The notes beneath the pieces were generated by a model that did no database searches, was not told the DNA's origin, and saw only the letters and a program-made list of their open reading frames with translations. DNA of 64,000 nt from Crotophaga sulcirostris (lineage: Eukaryota > Chordata > Aves > Cuculiformes > Crotophagidae): the NCBI GenBank assembly GCA_013397455.1, contig VYZB01000196.1, positions 319,025 through 383,024 of the forward strand, written 5' to 3'. Positions 35,726 through 45,930 of this stretch are shown here, in pieces. The position numbers were made by a program, and so were the translations under genes. Position 1 is the stretch's first letter; each line of letters opens with the position of its first letter.

Positions 35726-38028
35726 TATTGGCCTGTTATCCTCTTACAGGATCCATCCTCATTTTTGTATCAGTTGTATTTCTTCAATAGTTTCCCATTG
35801 CATTATGTTCTCCCAGCGGCTCATCCAGCTTCCATGTGAAAACCAAGACATCTCTTCCCTTGCGTGTAGGATCTCTCCTCCACCCAGGTGAGCTCCTGGG
35901 CCAGCAGAAATGCTATGCAATGTCTGTAGCCAAAGGCATAGGAGAGAGAGGCTGTGGTTGGCTTTGCATCCTGTTCTCTCTGCTTCCTTGGCTTTGTGGT
36001 TAGGCAACCATAAGCATAGGAATTAATTGTGTGACCTTCTGTCCGAAGCCTCTGTTGAAGCACAAGATCTGTTTACCATGGGAGGTCAAGCGACCAGTGT
36101 GGGGAGCTGTGTCAAAAACCCTTGGAATTGTGTGCCAAGTCCTGATCATCCGCTCAAATCTCTGACACCAGTTCTTCATCCAAACCTGCTGCTCCCACCG
36201 TGTTTGCCATTATTAAACACCCCAGGAGGCAGCAGGGAGCCTTGTCCTGCCGTATCCCAGATTTGGTACTGTTTCACCCCTGCATCTACTAGGTCTGTTC
36301 CTGTTCTCCCTGATACTCTTTGGAACTCAGGCTTTGCTGGCAGCATGCAGCACGGCACGTGCCCCATCTGGCAATAAAGCCTCCTCCCGAAGCTCTCCCA
36401 TTTTCCTTGTATGTTAATATGACCCTAATGGCCTCATTAGTTTTAATTTGTTTGGCCACCAGATTTAGATGAGTATTCGAGTGATGACGCGAGACCTGGA
36501 GAGAGTAAACAGTGTCTAATTAATGCAGTTAAAGTTACTGTGTAGGATGGCTGTTGAGAAGGAGGACAGTGCTGGAAGGCAGAGTTTCATGCACCTGGGT
36601 GCTGTTGGCCACAGACACTGATTCACAGCTTTTGTCCTGCAGAGGCTCAGAGCTGGTAAACAGCATCTGCAGTGTGACCTGGACGGAGGTCAAAGAAACT
36701 TCCCAGAAATCCCTGGCTCAGGGGCAACACCTCAACTGGCACAGTAAGTACAGAAACATAGGGATGGATCCAAGGGTCGCTGACAGAGGTGAAATGTCTC
36801 GCTGCCCAATTTCACCAAGGTTCAGATGCATCAGTTTAATGGGAAACTGCCCACATAAGATGCTGCCAGACAGCATTCTTTGCGTCAGCAAAAACAGAGG
36901 CAATTTGCACCTTCAGGTGCAAATGTAGGTATGGATGAAGGAGTCCCAAGAGGATGGGGTAGTGGCCAATGCATATTTTTAACATTAAGAGCTATTCCCA
37001 GTGGAAAAATTGCTTCAAATGCTTCCTCCTTTGCGTACCTCTGCTCTCTCACAGCCCCCTGAGTCCTTTTCTTGGAGACTTCTTAAAAAGTGGTGAAAAT
37101 AGAGCACAGACTGGATGTACTGCAGGTCTTTCTGGGCTAAAGGGGAAGTCTCCCAGAGACACTGACAGTGTGTTCTGGATTGTGTTCTTGTGACAGAGAA
37201 AGCAAACATCCTTCACTTCTTCTGGCCCTCTGTGTAGCAGCTTCCTCAGGAGTGGGTGAAAACATTACAGTTCTTAGACAGATAGTGTGGTCCCTTCTTC
37301 CCAGTACAGTTTCCTGGTCCAGCCCTTGCCTTTGATCACGGTATTTCCAGATTCTCCTTTAATCTGAACCTTCCTCTTCCTTTCCTTTCAAATTTTCTCT
37401 CCCATTTCACATTCATATTGCTCTTTCTGCCTGAAACTATAGATCCAAAATAAAATAGGGGACTACCATAGCTGCAAGTTGGCTAATTTAGCTGGGATTT
37501 TATTGTACCTGGGAAAGATTCAGTCACCAGCATTCATTTGCTTTTATTGAGGGCTGTCTTGAAACTTCAGCCAAGTTCTGGGACAAAGGGACTTGAGCAC
37601 TTCTTCAGCTTCTGCTGTGAAATAATTTTTTTTTGTCCAAATAGATGAGTGACTCCTATAAGAACAGCAATGCTAAAAAAAATAAGTACACTTGAGACCT
37701 CCTTCCTCATGCTACCTGTTCCCGAAACACTGCGATTGCTGCAAGCCTTAACTATATCACAAAACATCATCTCACCCTTGGCCCCACTCGTATGCTCCTA
37801 TTCACTGATTTCATCTGATGTTAAATGCAGCTTTGCTTTTGCAAGTGGAGAACAAACCTCTGTGAGGCACTTCAGGAAAATTCCTTTCCTCCCTAGGAAG
37901 CAACAGCCACAAGTGCCAGGCGAGAAGCAGTGCTCTCCTCTGTGCACATGTTTGCATTTCAATCATGTTTTCTCCATTGTCTTATTCATGGCTGGTTGCA
38001 AGAGCATTGAATGTTGTATAATAAACAC
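35726..38028. other. Unique sequence with one motif-rich block
   Basis: The candidate element at 36400-36545 lies here. GGCAATAAAGCC at 36370-36381 includes an AATAAA word with no transcript evidence. The 144-codon frame 37649-38083 (plus) runs into the next CR1 and is not supported. Confidence 0.5.
36400..36545. promoter_or_regulatory. Candidate conserved non-coding block
   Basis: Shows TGTATGTTAATATGACC, CTCATTAGTTTTAATTTG, an NFI-like TTTGGCCACC, a CRE-like TGATGACGCGA, a forkhead-like GTAAACAG and CTAATTAATG at 36516-36525. The number of distinct motif types in 145 repeat-free bases is the reason for the call. Confidence 0.25.
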
Positions 38029-38547
38029 GGTGCAAGGTCCTGCACCTGGGTCGAGGCAATCCCAAGCACAAATACAGGCATGACAGAGAATGGATTGAAA
38101 GTAGCCCTGAAGAGAAAGACTTAGGGGTGCTGTTGGATGAGGAGCTCTACAGGAGCCGGTAATGTGTGCTCGCAGCCCAGAAAGCCAACCATGTTCTGGG
38201 CTGGATCAGAAATGTGGTTGAGGGAGGTGATTCTGTCCCTCTACACTGCTCTTGTGAGACCTCACCTGGCGTCCTGAATCCGTTTCTGGAGTCCTCAGCA
38301 CAGGAAGGACATGGATCTTTTGGAGTGAGTCCAGAGGAGGCCATGAAGATGATCTGAGGGAACCTCCCATACAAGGGCAGGCTGAGAGAGCTGGGCTTGT
38401 TCAGCCTGGAGAAGTCTACGAGACTTCATAGCAGCCTTCCTGTACCTGAAGAGGGCCTACAAGAAAGCTGGGGAGGGACTTTTTACAAGGATGCGTAGTG
38501 ATAGGATGAGAGGGAGCAGCTTTAAATTGGAAGGGGGAAGATTTAGA
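38029..38547 (+). mobile_element. Old CR1, upstream part of a fused pair (519 bp)
   Basis: Reaches furthest upstream in ORF2 of any copy here: TGCAAGGTCCTGCACCTGG, then segments encoding [12 protein letters not shown] and a decayed AAQKANHVLGW, then GAGGCCATGAAGATGATC and the LRELGLF-type region, ending at GGGGGAAGATTTAGATC. It carries stops (for example TAATG at 38160) and indels. Its 3' UTR and tail are absent. Confidence 0.93.
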
Positions 38548-38730
38548 TCTTTATCAGGGAGCGCAGAGATGGGATAACGGGTAATGGTTTTAAACTGAAA
38601 GAGTGGAGATTGAAATGAGATTTTAGGAAGAAATTCCTCACAATGAGGGTGCTGAGACACTGGCACAGGTTGCCCAGAGATGTCATGGATGTCCCCTCCC
38701 TGGAGGCGTTCAAAGCCAGGTTGGTTGAGC
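38548..38730 (+). mobile_element. Old CR1, downstream part of a fused pair (183 bp)
   Basis: Restarts at TTTATCAGGGAGCGCAGAGA, repeating the ~70-bp segment just passed at 38479-38547 (TTTTACAAGGATGCGTAGTG onward). It continues through TTAGGAAGAAATTCCTCAC to AAAGCCAGGTTGG and then breaks off without 3' UTR or tail. The repeated segments differ at roughly a quarter of positions, so this is a junction of two diverged copies. Confidence 0.85.
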
Positions 38731-39719
38731 CTGCACTGTCAGGAAGAGCAGATAGAGCACAAGCAGGATCCTCAGTATCTTGCAGTTCAAGCATGGCCTT
38801 AAATTGCCCATGTTCTCTGACATCTCTTCTGCACTGTTTGAGCAGGATCCTCATCATCAGAGCAGTATAAAAATACCCCAAACTGTACCCATGTCCAGTA
38901 ACCAAGCACAGCTGCCTAGCCTGGTGACTTCAGGCTCCTTCTCCCATCTCCTCTGAAGGGCAGAAATGAGATTTGCTTTTGCAGGAGACAACAGCAGCCC
39001 TTGCTCTCATTAGGTCACAGTTATCATCATTAGCTGTCTGAAGCACAGCATGGGCCAAAGCATATATCAGCCACAGCAGGCCTGAGAAAATTGCAGAAGG
39101 GTTCATTACAGCCAATGATCCTGGGGAGACGAGCACCTAAAAAGACCTTGAGGTTGAATTCGTCTGAGCCGGTTGTCTAGACTCCTGCTTTAGTTGGAGA
39201 AAAACAGGTGCTTCCAGAGCATGATTAATCTCATTCTAAAGCAGACATCTCAAATAGGTCAGATGACTCATTTCCTGGCAGTGCTTGCTTCTCTCTACAG
39301 ACTGTAAAGGGACCTGAAGGTGACTACCTTAGCCGCAGATGATCAACATGGTAGACATCGAATATCGGGTAAGGTGAGACAAATCAAAGCAGTGGACTTT
39401 GCACACTACAATAAGGAGGTTAAAACTGTCTGGCCAGCCTAAGCCATTGAAAAGAGTTGTTGAGGGATGTGAATTTAAAGATCTGTGGTGTCAGACCAAA
39501 GAACAGAATCTTCTTGTGTACACGTTGCCTGGCAATTGTTGTCCCAGAAATTGTGTTTTCAGCAGCAAAGGAAGGAAAACTGAGGAAGAGGGTGAAACAG
39601 AGCCAGCCATGCTGGAGGCTGTGCAGAGTGTTTTAAAGAGGTCAGGCCCTTTCCACCTCCACCATGACCACAAAAGAGATACAAGGATAGGGACTGAACA
39701 GCAGATGGCCCTTGAGAAG
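38731..39719. other. Unique spacer, nothing recognised
   Basis: No repeat or coding signature. The 149-codon frame 39399-39848 (plus) ends inside the next CR1 and is a chance read-in. Confidence 0.5.
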
Positions 39720-40160
39720 ACACAGTATCACAGTATTACAAGATTGGAGAGGACCTCTGAGATCATCAAGTCCAGCCTAGAACCCAACACTAACACCAAC
39801 CCATCATCTAAACCATGGCACTGGGTGCCTCATCCACTCTCCTCTTAAACACTTCCACGTGCCCAGGCAGCGCATTCCAATGGCCAATCACCCTTTCAGT
39901 GAAGAATTTCTTCCTAATATCAAGCCTAAACCTTCCCTGACCAAGCTTGGGTCCATGTCCTCTTGCTCTGTCACTGGTCACCTGAGAGAAGAGACCAACC
40001 CCTGCCTGACTACAATCTCCTTTTAGGCAGTTGCAGAGAGCAATAAGGTCTCCCCTGAGCCTCCTCTTCTCCAGGCTAAACAACCCCAGCTCCCTCAGTC
40101 GCTCCTCATAGGGCTTGTGCTGCAAACCCTTCACCGTCTTCGTTGCCCTCCTCTGGACAC
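39720..40160 (-). mobile_element. CR1 LINE, young A-type, 5'-truncated (441 bp)
   Basis: Tail ACACAGTATCACAGTATTAC, 3' UTR, ORF2 end, and upstream coding as far as CTTCGTTGCCCTCCTCTGGA. One of the longer young copies. It misses ~24 bp of ORF2 near ACTTCCACGTGCCCAGGC. Confidence 0.94.
39808..40160 (-). pseudogene. CR1 ORF2 C-terminal fragment with in-frame deletion
   Basis: About 117 codons are open from [20 protein letters not shown] to the terminal stop at 39808-39810, with no stop codon. The usual [18 protein letters not shown] is shortened to [12 protein letters not shown], an in-frame loss of about 8 residues. This is the best-preserved coding remnant in the window, but it lacks all catalytic domains. 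Confidence 0.8.
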
Positions 40161-43100
40161 AGATAGATGAAGGGCTGTAGTTGGTGAGCTGAGAGTTAAG
40201 TAGATTGAAACTACCCGGAGGTTGCAAATTCAGCCTCTTTCTCCATGTTCAGTGCTTCTGTTGTCCTTCAACATCAGCCAATGTGTCGCATGGGGCCATA
40301 CTAGGATGCAAGAAAGGAGGGACAACGCCTGCCATTCTCATCCTGTTGAATGAGTAGACTCATCACTCACTCCTCCTAGGGATCAAACTCAGACCTTGAG
40401 GTCTGGGACAGCAAAAAGCCCATGCTGGTTGCTTCCGTAAGTGCACAGGGTCGCATGCATTTGATAGCTTGGAGGTATCTCCTTCTCACAACTTTGCTGG
40501 AGGAACGAGGGCCACCAGAAATTCTTAAAATCCCTGTGCTCCTGAGAGTCTTTCCCACATGACGAGCTGGAAAATTGACCTGTGGGCAACCAAATTAATT
40601 CACTGTTCACTTCCAGGCCTACTGAGGAGCTCCAGCACTGGCAGCCTCTCCTCCTGGGCCACTCTGCAGCAGGGTCGTGGCTCAGCTGTGCTCAGTATGC
40701 AGGAGGGATGGGCATGGTTTGGGCCAGATTTGTTCCAACTGCACACCATGGCTTCTGCCAGGAAATCAGTTCCAGCAGCTTATTTGACCATATGGGAGCC
40801 TTCTGGGGTGTCTCTAGGGGGCATCCTTGGTCTCTTGACTTTAGAGGATTACAGTTCCCTCCATCCTATGGCTCACTGTGAAAGCTCAAAGAAAGGGGGC
40901 TGAGTGGTGGCTCTTGTATATATTTAAGTCTGGAGAACTCATACACCACCAAAAACAGATTTCACACTACTTTTTAATTTTTATTTCTTTTTTTTCCTCC
41001 AAATTCCTTCCAGATCCCATTAGATTTTAGCATCTGATTCCCCCAGCGTGGAGAAAGGATATGGAGGAGACCTTCCGTGTTAGCCTGTGGGGTTATTGAG
41101 TGGGATGGCTCTGATCCAGGAGTACTCCCATTTCTCTTAAGCATTTGGCAAAAGAACAAGTAAAAATATCCTCTCTGTTTAACACCTGAGCATCCTTCCC
41201 TACAAAAGCCCAGCCCTGCTGTTGTCTGGGCACACGTCCCTTTTGGAAGAGGAGCCATTAGCTCTTCAGGAGTCTCAATCTCCCAGGAGGAGCCCGGCCC
41301 TCCGAGCAGAATTGTTGGTTTGTTAAAGCTGCCTATTTGATAGGTTTAAATGCATTGTACTTGGACGGTAATTGCAATTCATACTGAGCAATCACCATGT
41401 CAGCTGTCACAATAACAAACTGCTTAATAGATGTACGCTGATGGGCTGTCGCTGGAGCTCCAGAGAGAGAAAGACTTTGGCTCAAAGGGAGATGTCATTC
41501 CTGGCTTGATGAGATCTAAGTAGTCACAGGGGCTGCTGGTCCTGATGTGCAAGTATGACCAGGACTTCCCTTGGGCCTTTGTCTGCTTTTTCCTGATGCC
41601 TGACCCAAGTTAAAATTTTATCTGACACGTTCATCACAAATTTTGTTCTGATCCTTTTCTGACAACGGTTCCACCCCCCATCCCAACCCTGTTTTGCTGC
41701 TTCCTTCTTGCAAGTTCCTCTGTGTCTGCAGATGAAGGTGAACCCCAATGCCAGGTGCTGTGTGTGTGTGCTGAGCAGGAGACACTTGCTGATCTCAGGC
41801 TGACACAACCAGCCCGTGGTACAAGGAAGGAGATGTTCTTGTCCTTGTTATACAGACAGGTCTGAGGCCAGACATGTGATGGTGGGGTATTTTTTTTGAA
41901 TTGCAGCACTGCCTGGGTCCTGAGATTTCCCTAGAGGAAATACATGACAAAAAACCACTAATAGTCTGACTGAGAGAGGACATGGTGGGTGTTGCTCCCA
42001 TGGCAAAGCAGCAGTAAGGAGCTGAACTTCCCTGTCTACCCTCCCTGGTGTGAGGGATACTGGGAACACTCTTCCTCTGGGAGGAGTTGTAGTGGAAAAG
42101 GAGGAAATGAAGGATTTGGGAGTATTCGAGTAATTTTAGGAGTTTGGCACTGCAGCTGAGACCTTGCCTGGAGAGGCTGAAAGGTTAAAAACACAGAAAA
42201 AAAACTTCTAATGGAAGTATTATGTACAAATTGGAAAGAAATATTTGCTGCTGTGGGCACAGATGTGTCCACCTTGTGTGCTGCAGTGGGACACAGACTT
42301 CTCCCATGCAAAGTTTCTCTCAAGGAGACATGGGGTAAATTTCATAGAGATGAGCTCTGTTTCTGCAACAAGACCACTCTTTATACCCAGCCTATCTTCA
42401 AACAGGCTGCTTTGCATCTCTCTACCACCCTGCACCAGGTGGAACAGCAGTGCCCAAGGCCTTACCTGGAAACCTGTGTGTTGTGTACTTTAGAAAAACT
42501 AGGACAGATGTCTCAAAGGCTGCTGTAGTTCACCACCCTGTGCCACTGTATTTTGACCACCATGGTAAGTGCAGGAGATCTTGGAGGTTTTGCACAGTTT
42601 TCTCTAATGAAGAAGAGAAAGATCAGTAGATATTTGAGTTTGAGATGACATGTTTGTGACTGGGTGAGAGGGGTCTGCCCAACCCTGAAGTCAGCATCAT
42701 CTGAACTGCACAGCAACACACAGCAGGGACCTAAAAATATTGTTCCCTTCAGGGATTGTGAGCACCCTGGCCAGGAGTCCAGTCCACATCCTGCACAGAC
42801 ATCATCTGACCTTTTATCCAGGTGCTATGCAGAAGAATGAATGCCTGGGATATCAGATGGAGATGACAACTGGAGGTCTGGGGGCTATTTTGAGCCCATA
42901 AAAGCCTTAACCTACCATTACAAGGAAAAGGTTTAAAACACTGGAACTTTCTGTTAAGTCTCTGTGCAAACAGACTCTGTTATTGCAATGTTATAAGGGA
43001 ATTTGGCTAAAGAAGAGTCAGGCCCTGAGGGTCTTTAGTAGGACAAGGGACAAGGCCTTAGAGATATCTGTTGGCTGCAGTATGCAAGAACCATCAACCA

Positions 43101-44079
43101 TATCCCAGATTTTACTGGAACTGGCTGTACTGGGAAGAGAAGCGAAGAATGTTAGGATAATTGGGAAGGAAAGAGAAGGAAAATGGGAGGAGATAGGGAT
43201 ATTTGATTCCTTTCTGCAGAATCCAAAGTGTGTCCCTTTCAAGCAAGCCATCCCAATGCTCCTATCCCACTACAGCCTTAGCTACTGTGGCCACCGAGCT
43301 GCTCTGGCAGGAGATGCAAGTCCCTTCAGCATCTCCTCTATGAAGATGTGGTCCTGGGGCTTGAGTGCTTCTGACAGATCTCCACGCTGGTAATACACAG
43401 CAGCTGCCTGGTTCTGCCTGGTTGCACACTGGAGGTGGGTGGAGGAGGAGAGTGGATATGTTCCCTTTCACACCTGAAGGGACATGCTGAGCACTGCGTG
43501 CTTCTCCTGACAGCTGCTTCCCCTCCCTCTCCCCTTTCCCTCTCTTTCCATGGGGAAAAGCTTTGCAAGGTATGGGATGCCATGCTGTGGAAAATGACAC
43601 TTGCTGGCCTTAAGCAGGTTGTCACATCAGCAGGGCATGGGAGAAAGGAGCCTGCATCTTCCAGGCAGGGTTGCTCTCTTTCGCAGCTTGTAAGGTCTTC
43701 TTTCTGGGGGATTAGTCTGAGTAGGTGGACAGGGAAGGAGAAAGGAGGTACTGAAACCTGGTTGCTTTGCCCAAAGACTTCAGTTAAGGAGTGGGAAGGT
43801 CATTGTGTTGTTTTATTCACAAATAGGGCTTAGAGAAGCTACTTTCTGCACCACCACCAGCTGCTGCATTGTCAGCATTACTGTGAGTTTTATTGGGTGT
43901 CTTTGCCCCTTCCTCCCCAACATGTACAAAGGGTAATTTCAAAGAGAAGAACTTATTTCTTCTTTGTATGAGAAGTTCAGAATTATCTCTGCATTTAGTA
44001 CTTAGGGCTTAACTCATACCTGATTGCTGTCTAAAGGTTGCTCTGGGGAACTGTACTTCAGAGCTGTCATCTGCAGGTG
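40161..44079. other. Long unique block
   Basis: Holds the candidate element at 41325-41465 and a GT-rich stretch (GTGTGTGTGTGC, 41759-41770). Frames up to 136 codons (42983-43393, plus) are unrecognised. No transposon is seen in 3.9 kb. Confidence 0.5.
41325..41465. promoter_or_regulatory. Candidate conserved non-coding block
   Basis: GTTTGTTAAAGC, TTTAAATGCATTGTAC, GGTAATTGCAATTCATAC and TGTCAGCTGTCA at 41398-41409 (two TALE-type TGTCA half-sites around a CAGCTG E-box), then SOX-like AACAAAC. Repeat-free and without coding frames. Confidence 0.25.
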
Positions 44080-44177
44080 ACACAGTATTACAGTATCACA
44101 AGGTTGGAAAGGACCTTTGAGATCATCAAGTCCAACCTATAACCCAACACTAACGCCAACACCAACACCAACCCACC
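44080..44177 (-). mobile_element. CR1 stub, young A-type, left arm of an inverted pair (98 bp)
   Basis: ACACAGTATTACAGTATCAC and AAGGTTGGAAAGGACCTTTG, then a 3' UTR in which the CCAACA unit is expanded (AACGCCAACACCAACACCAA), ending at CCAACCCACC. Confidence 0.92.
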
Positions 44178-44261
44178 TCTCAATTTCCCACAGAAGCCTG
44201 ATATCCTACTGGAAACCTCCTGTCCACAGAACTCACCTCCTCCCCTAAGGATGCTGAAGGC

Positions 44262-44441
44262 TGGGAATGCGCTGCCCAGGGAGGTGGTGGAGTCACCGAC
44301 CCTAGATGTGTTTAAGGGAATATTGGATGAGGCACTGAGTGCCATGGTTTAGATGATGAGTTGGTGTTAGTGTTGGCTTATAGGTTGGACGTGATGATCT
44401 CAGAGGTCCCTTCCAACCTGGTGATACTGTGATACTGTGAT
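44262..44441 (+). mobile_element. CR1, young B-type, right arm of an inverted pair (180 bp)
   Basis: Starts TGGGAATGCGCTGCCCAGG, has the B-type GATGTGTTTAAGGGAATATT, the terminal GTGCCATGGTTTAGATGATG and the tail GTGATACTGTGATACTGTGAT. It faces away from the 44080-44177 stub across an 84-bp unique spacer. Confidence 0.93.
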
Positions 44442-44534
44442 GCCTGTGAGAGAGTGCCTTGGTTGAGGGCTGCCACTCGGGTTGTAGCTACAAGCAGATG
44501 CTGCCCTCCCTCTGCAGCTGGGAAGCCAGGATCT

Positions 44535-44602
44535 GCAAGTAAAGTGACTTTACCCAAGTTTCAGAGCGGAGTCAGGAATAGAAGCAATGTCCCTTGACTC
44601 TT
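44535..44602 (-). mobile_element. MIR-like SINE relic
   Basis: GTAAAGTGACTTTACCCAAG, GAGTCAGGAATAGAAGCAAT and CCCTTGACTC follow the reverse MIR order AAGTGACTTGCCCAAGG ... GGAATTGAACCCA ... CTGACTC. Heavily diverged. Confidence 0.45.
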
Positions 44603-44663
44603 TTTGGAATGAATCATCCTTGTAAATCCGCTTGCCTTGACTGATCTGGTAAATATAGGGTGT

Positions 44664-44770
44664 GAGAAAGGGTGATTAAGTGACTTATCTGAAGTCACAT
44701 GTGGCATTTATGGGATTTGGACACAATCCTAAACCGACTCCACTGCTTTAACCACTATGCTTTCCCTGCT
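44664..44770 (-). mobile_element. MIR SINE, near-complete core and tRNA head
   Basis: GATTAAGTGACTTATCTGAA and GTCACATGTGGCATTTATGG cover the core. GGGATTTGGACACAATCC is the reversed B box and CTTTAACCACTATGC the reversed A box. The order and spacing match MIR in reverse complement over ~105 bp. This is the clearest SINE in the window and lies 62 bp from another relic. Confidence 0.65.
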
Positions 44771-44899
44771 ATAGCTGTGACCCTGAAAGCGTGCAAACAC
44801 CATCATGTATTACAGCAGCAAAGAATAAATTCACAGCCAGCCTGGAAAATCAGCTCCCTAAGGAAATACAAGATTAATCCCATACGGGAGAAGATGCAA

Positions 44900-45360
44900 T
44901 CTAAAGCAGGCTGTTAATTAATTATTATTATCTTAACCAACCCAAGTATGGAGTCAGGGACACAAGTAAGGTTACAATTTTTGACAGATGCAGGTTGATT
45001 TCTTAGAGCATCCACACCAGGCAGAGCAGCTAATCCTTTTCACAAAGGTGCAAATTGTTAATCTGATTTGCATGCTTGGCTGGCTGCTTTTGTCCCACAG
45101 ATTGGTTTAGAAGTCACTAGCCGGTGACAAATAAATGAGAAGTTTTGACTGGGCTCCCTCCTGAAATGAATTTCTGATTGACTTTCGAAAGCATCTCCCT
45201 GGGGCTGGTTTCTGTTTTCTGAAACAACCCAAACCAAAAAAAGGAGGGAGGAGGTAGGTGGGGCTGGGGAGAGAAGGAATAAAATTAAACAAAGGGCAGC
45301 TCTTAATTAAGGCCTAGAAGCACATCTGAAGACACTGACAGGTGGTAGCTGGCTTTAGTA
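44900..45360. promoter_or_regulatory. Candidate enhancer: OTX, SOX/TCF and POU motif cluster
   Basis: TAATCC at 45031-45036 (OTX/PITX core), CACAAAGG (SOX/TCF) at about 45041-45048, ATTGTT at 45054-45059 (SOX) and a perfect octamer ATTTGCAT at 45066-45073 (POU) fall within 43 bp. The flanks contain TTAATTAATTATTA (about 44912), AACAAAGGG (about 45288) and CTTAATTAAGG (about 45302). SOX next to POU sites is a known pattern in neural and pluripotency enhancers. No alignment was possible, so function is inferred only. Confidence 0.3.
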
Positions 45361-45656
45361 CCTTGCAAGTCAACTCATTAAACACCAGCCTCTGCCTGCA
45401 TTTTTAATATCTGTGAAGGGGGTGGTTGAGTTTCTTCTCTGAGGAGAGCAGATATGTTAAGCGTTATATTATATTTATAGCACACAGCATTACTAAAACT
45501 GAGACTGGAGCCCTGTTAAGTCAAAAAGGCACAGTTCAATCTGCTAAGTGATGCTGTCACATAATGAACTGTACTCTCTTCTCTTAGGGTCTTTCCTATT
45601 GCTGATGATAGTTGCTCTCTCTTATTTTATGCTTGTTGTATGTGAACAGTTACGGA

Positions 45657-45930
45657 GTCACAGTATTACAAGGTTGGAAAGGACCTTTGAGATCATCGAG
45701 TCCAACCTACAACCCAACACTAACACTAATACCAGCACCAACCCATCATCTAAACCATGGCACTGAGTGCCTCATCCAATCTCCTCTTAAACACCTCCAG
45801 GGTTGGTGACTCCACCACCTCCCTGGGCAGCGCATTGCAATGGCCAATCCCCCTTTCAGTGAAGAAAATTTTCCCTAATATGAAGCCTAAACCTCTCCTG
45901 ACAAAACTTGAGTCCATATACTCTTGTTCT
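45657..45930 (-). mobile_element. CR1 LINE, young A-type, 5'-truncated (274 bp)
   Basis: TCACAGTATTACAAGGTTGG, an expanded 3' UTR (ACTAACACTAATACCAGCAC), and the ORF2 end to TCTTGTTCTGAGTC. The extra 12 bp in the 3' UTR is another slippage variant of the CCAACA region. Confidence 0.93.

Larger units (their letters stand above)
44442..45656. other. Unique sequence with two SINE relics and a motif-rich block
   Basis: Everything recognisable is listed separately: MIR-like pieces at 44535-44602 and 44664-44770, and the regulatory candidate at 44900-45360. Confidence 0.5.

Noticed and set aside
36360..36385. Polyadenylation signal or LTR end (GGCAATAAAGCC)
   Set aside because: AATAAA words are common; no paired long terminal repeat, primer-binding site or coding remnant of an endogenous retrovirus was found.
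40370..40440. tRNA-SINE relic (GGGATCAAACTCAGACC)
   Set aside because: Only a reversed B-box-like word without the rest of the SINE order.
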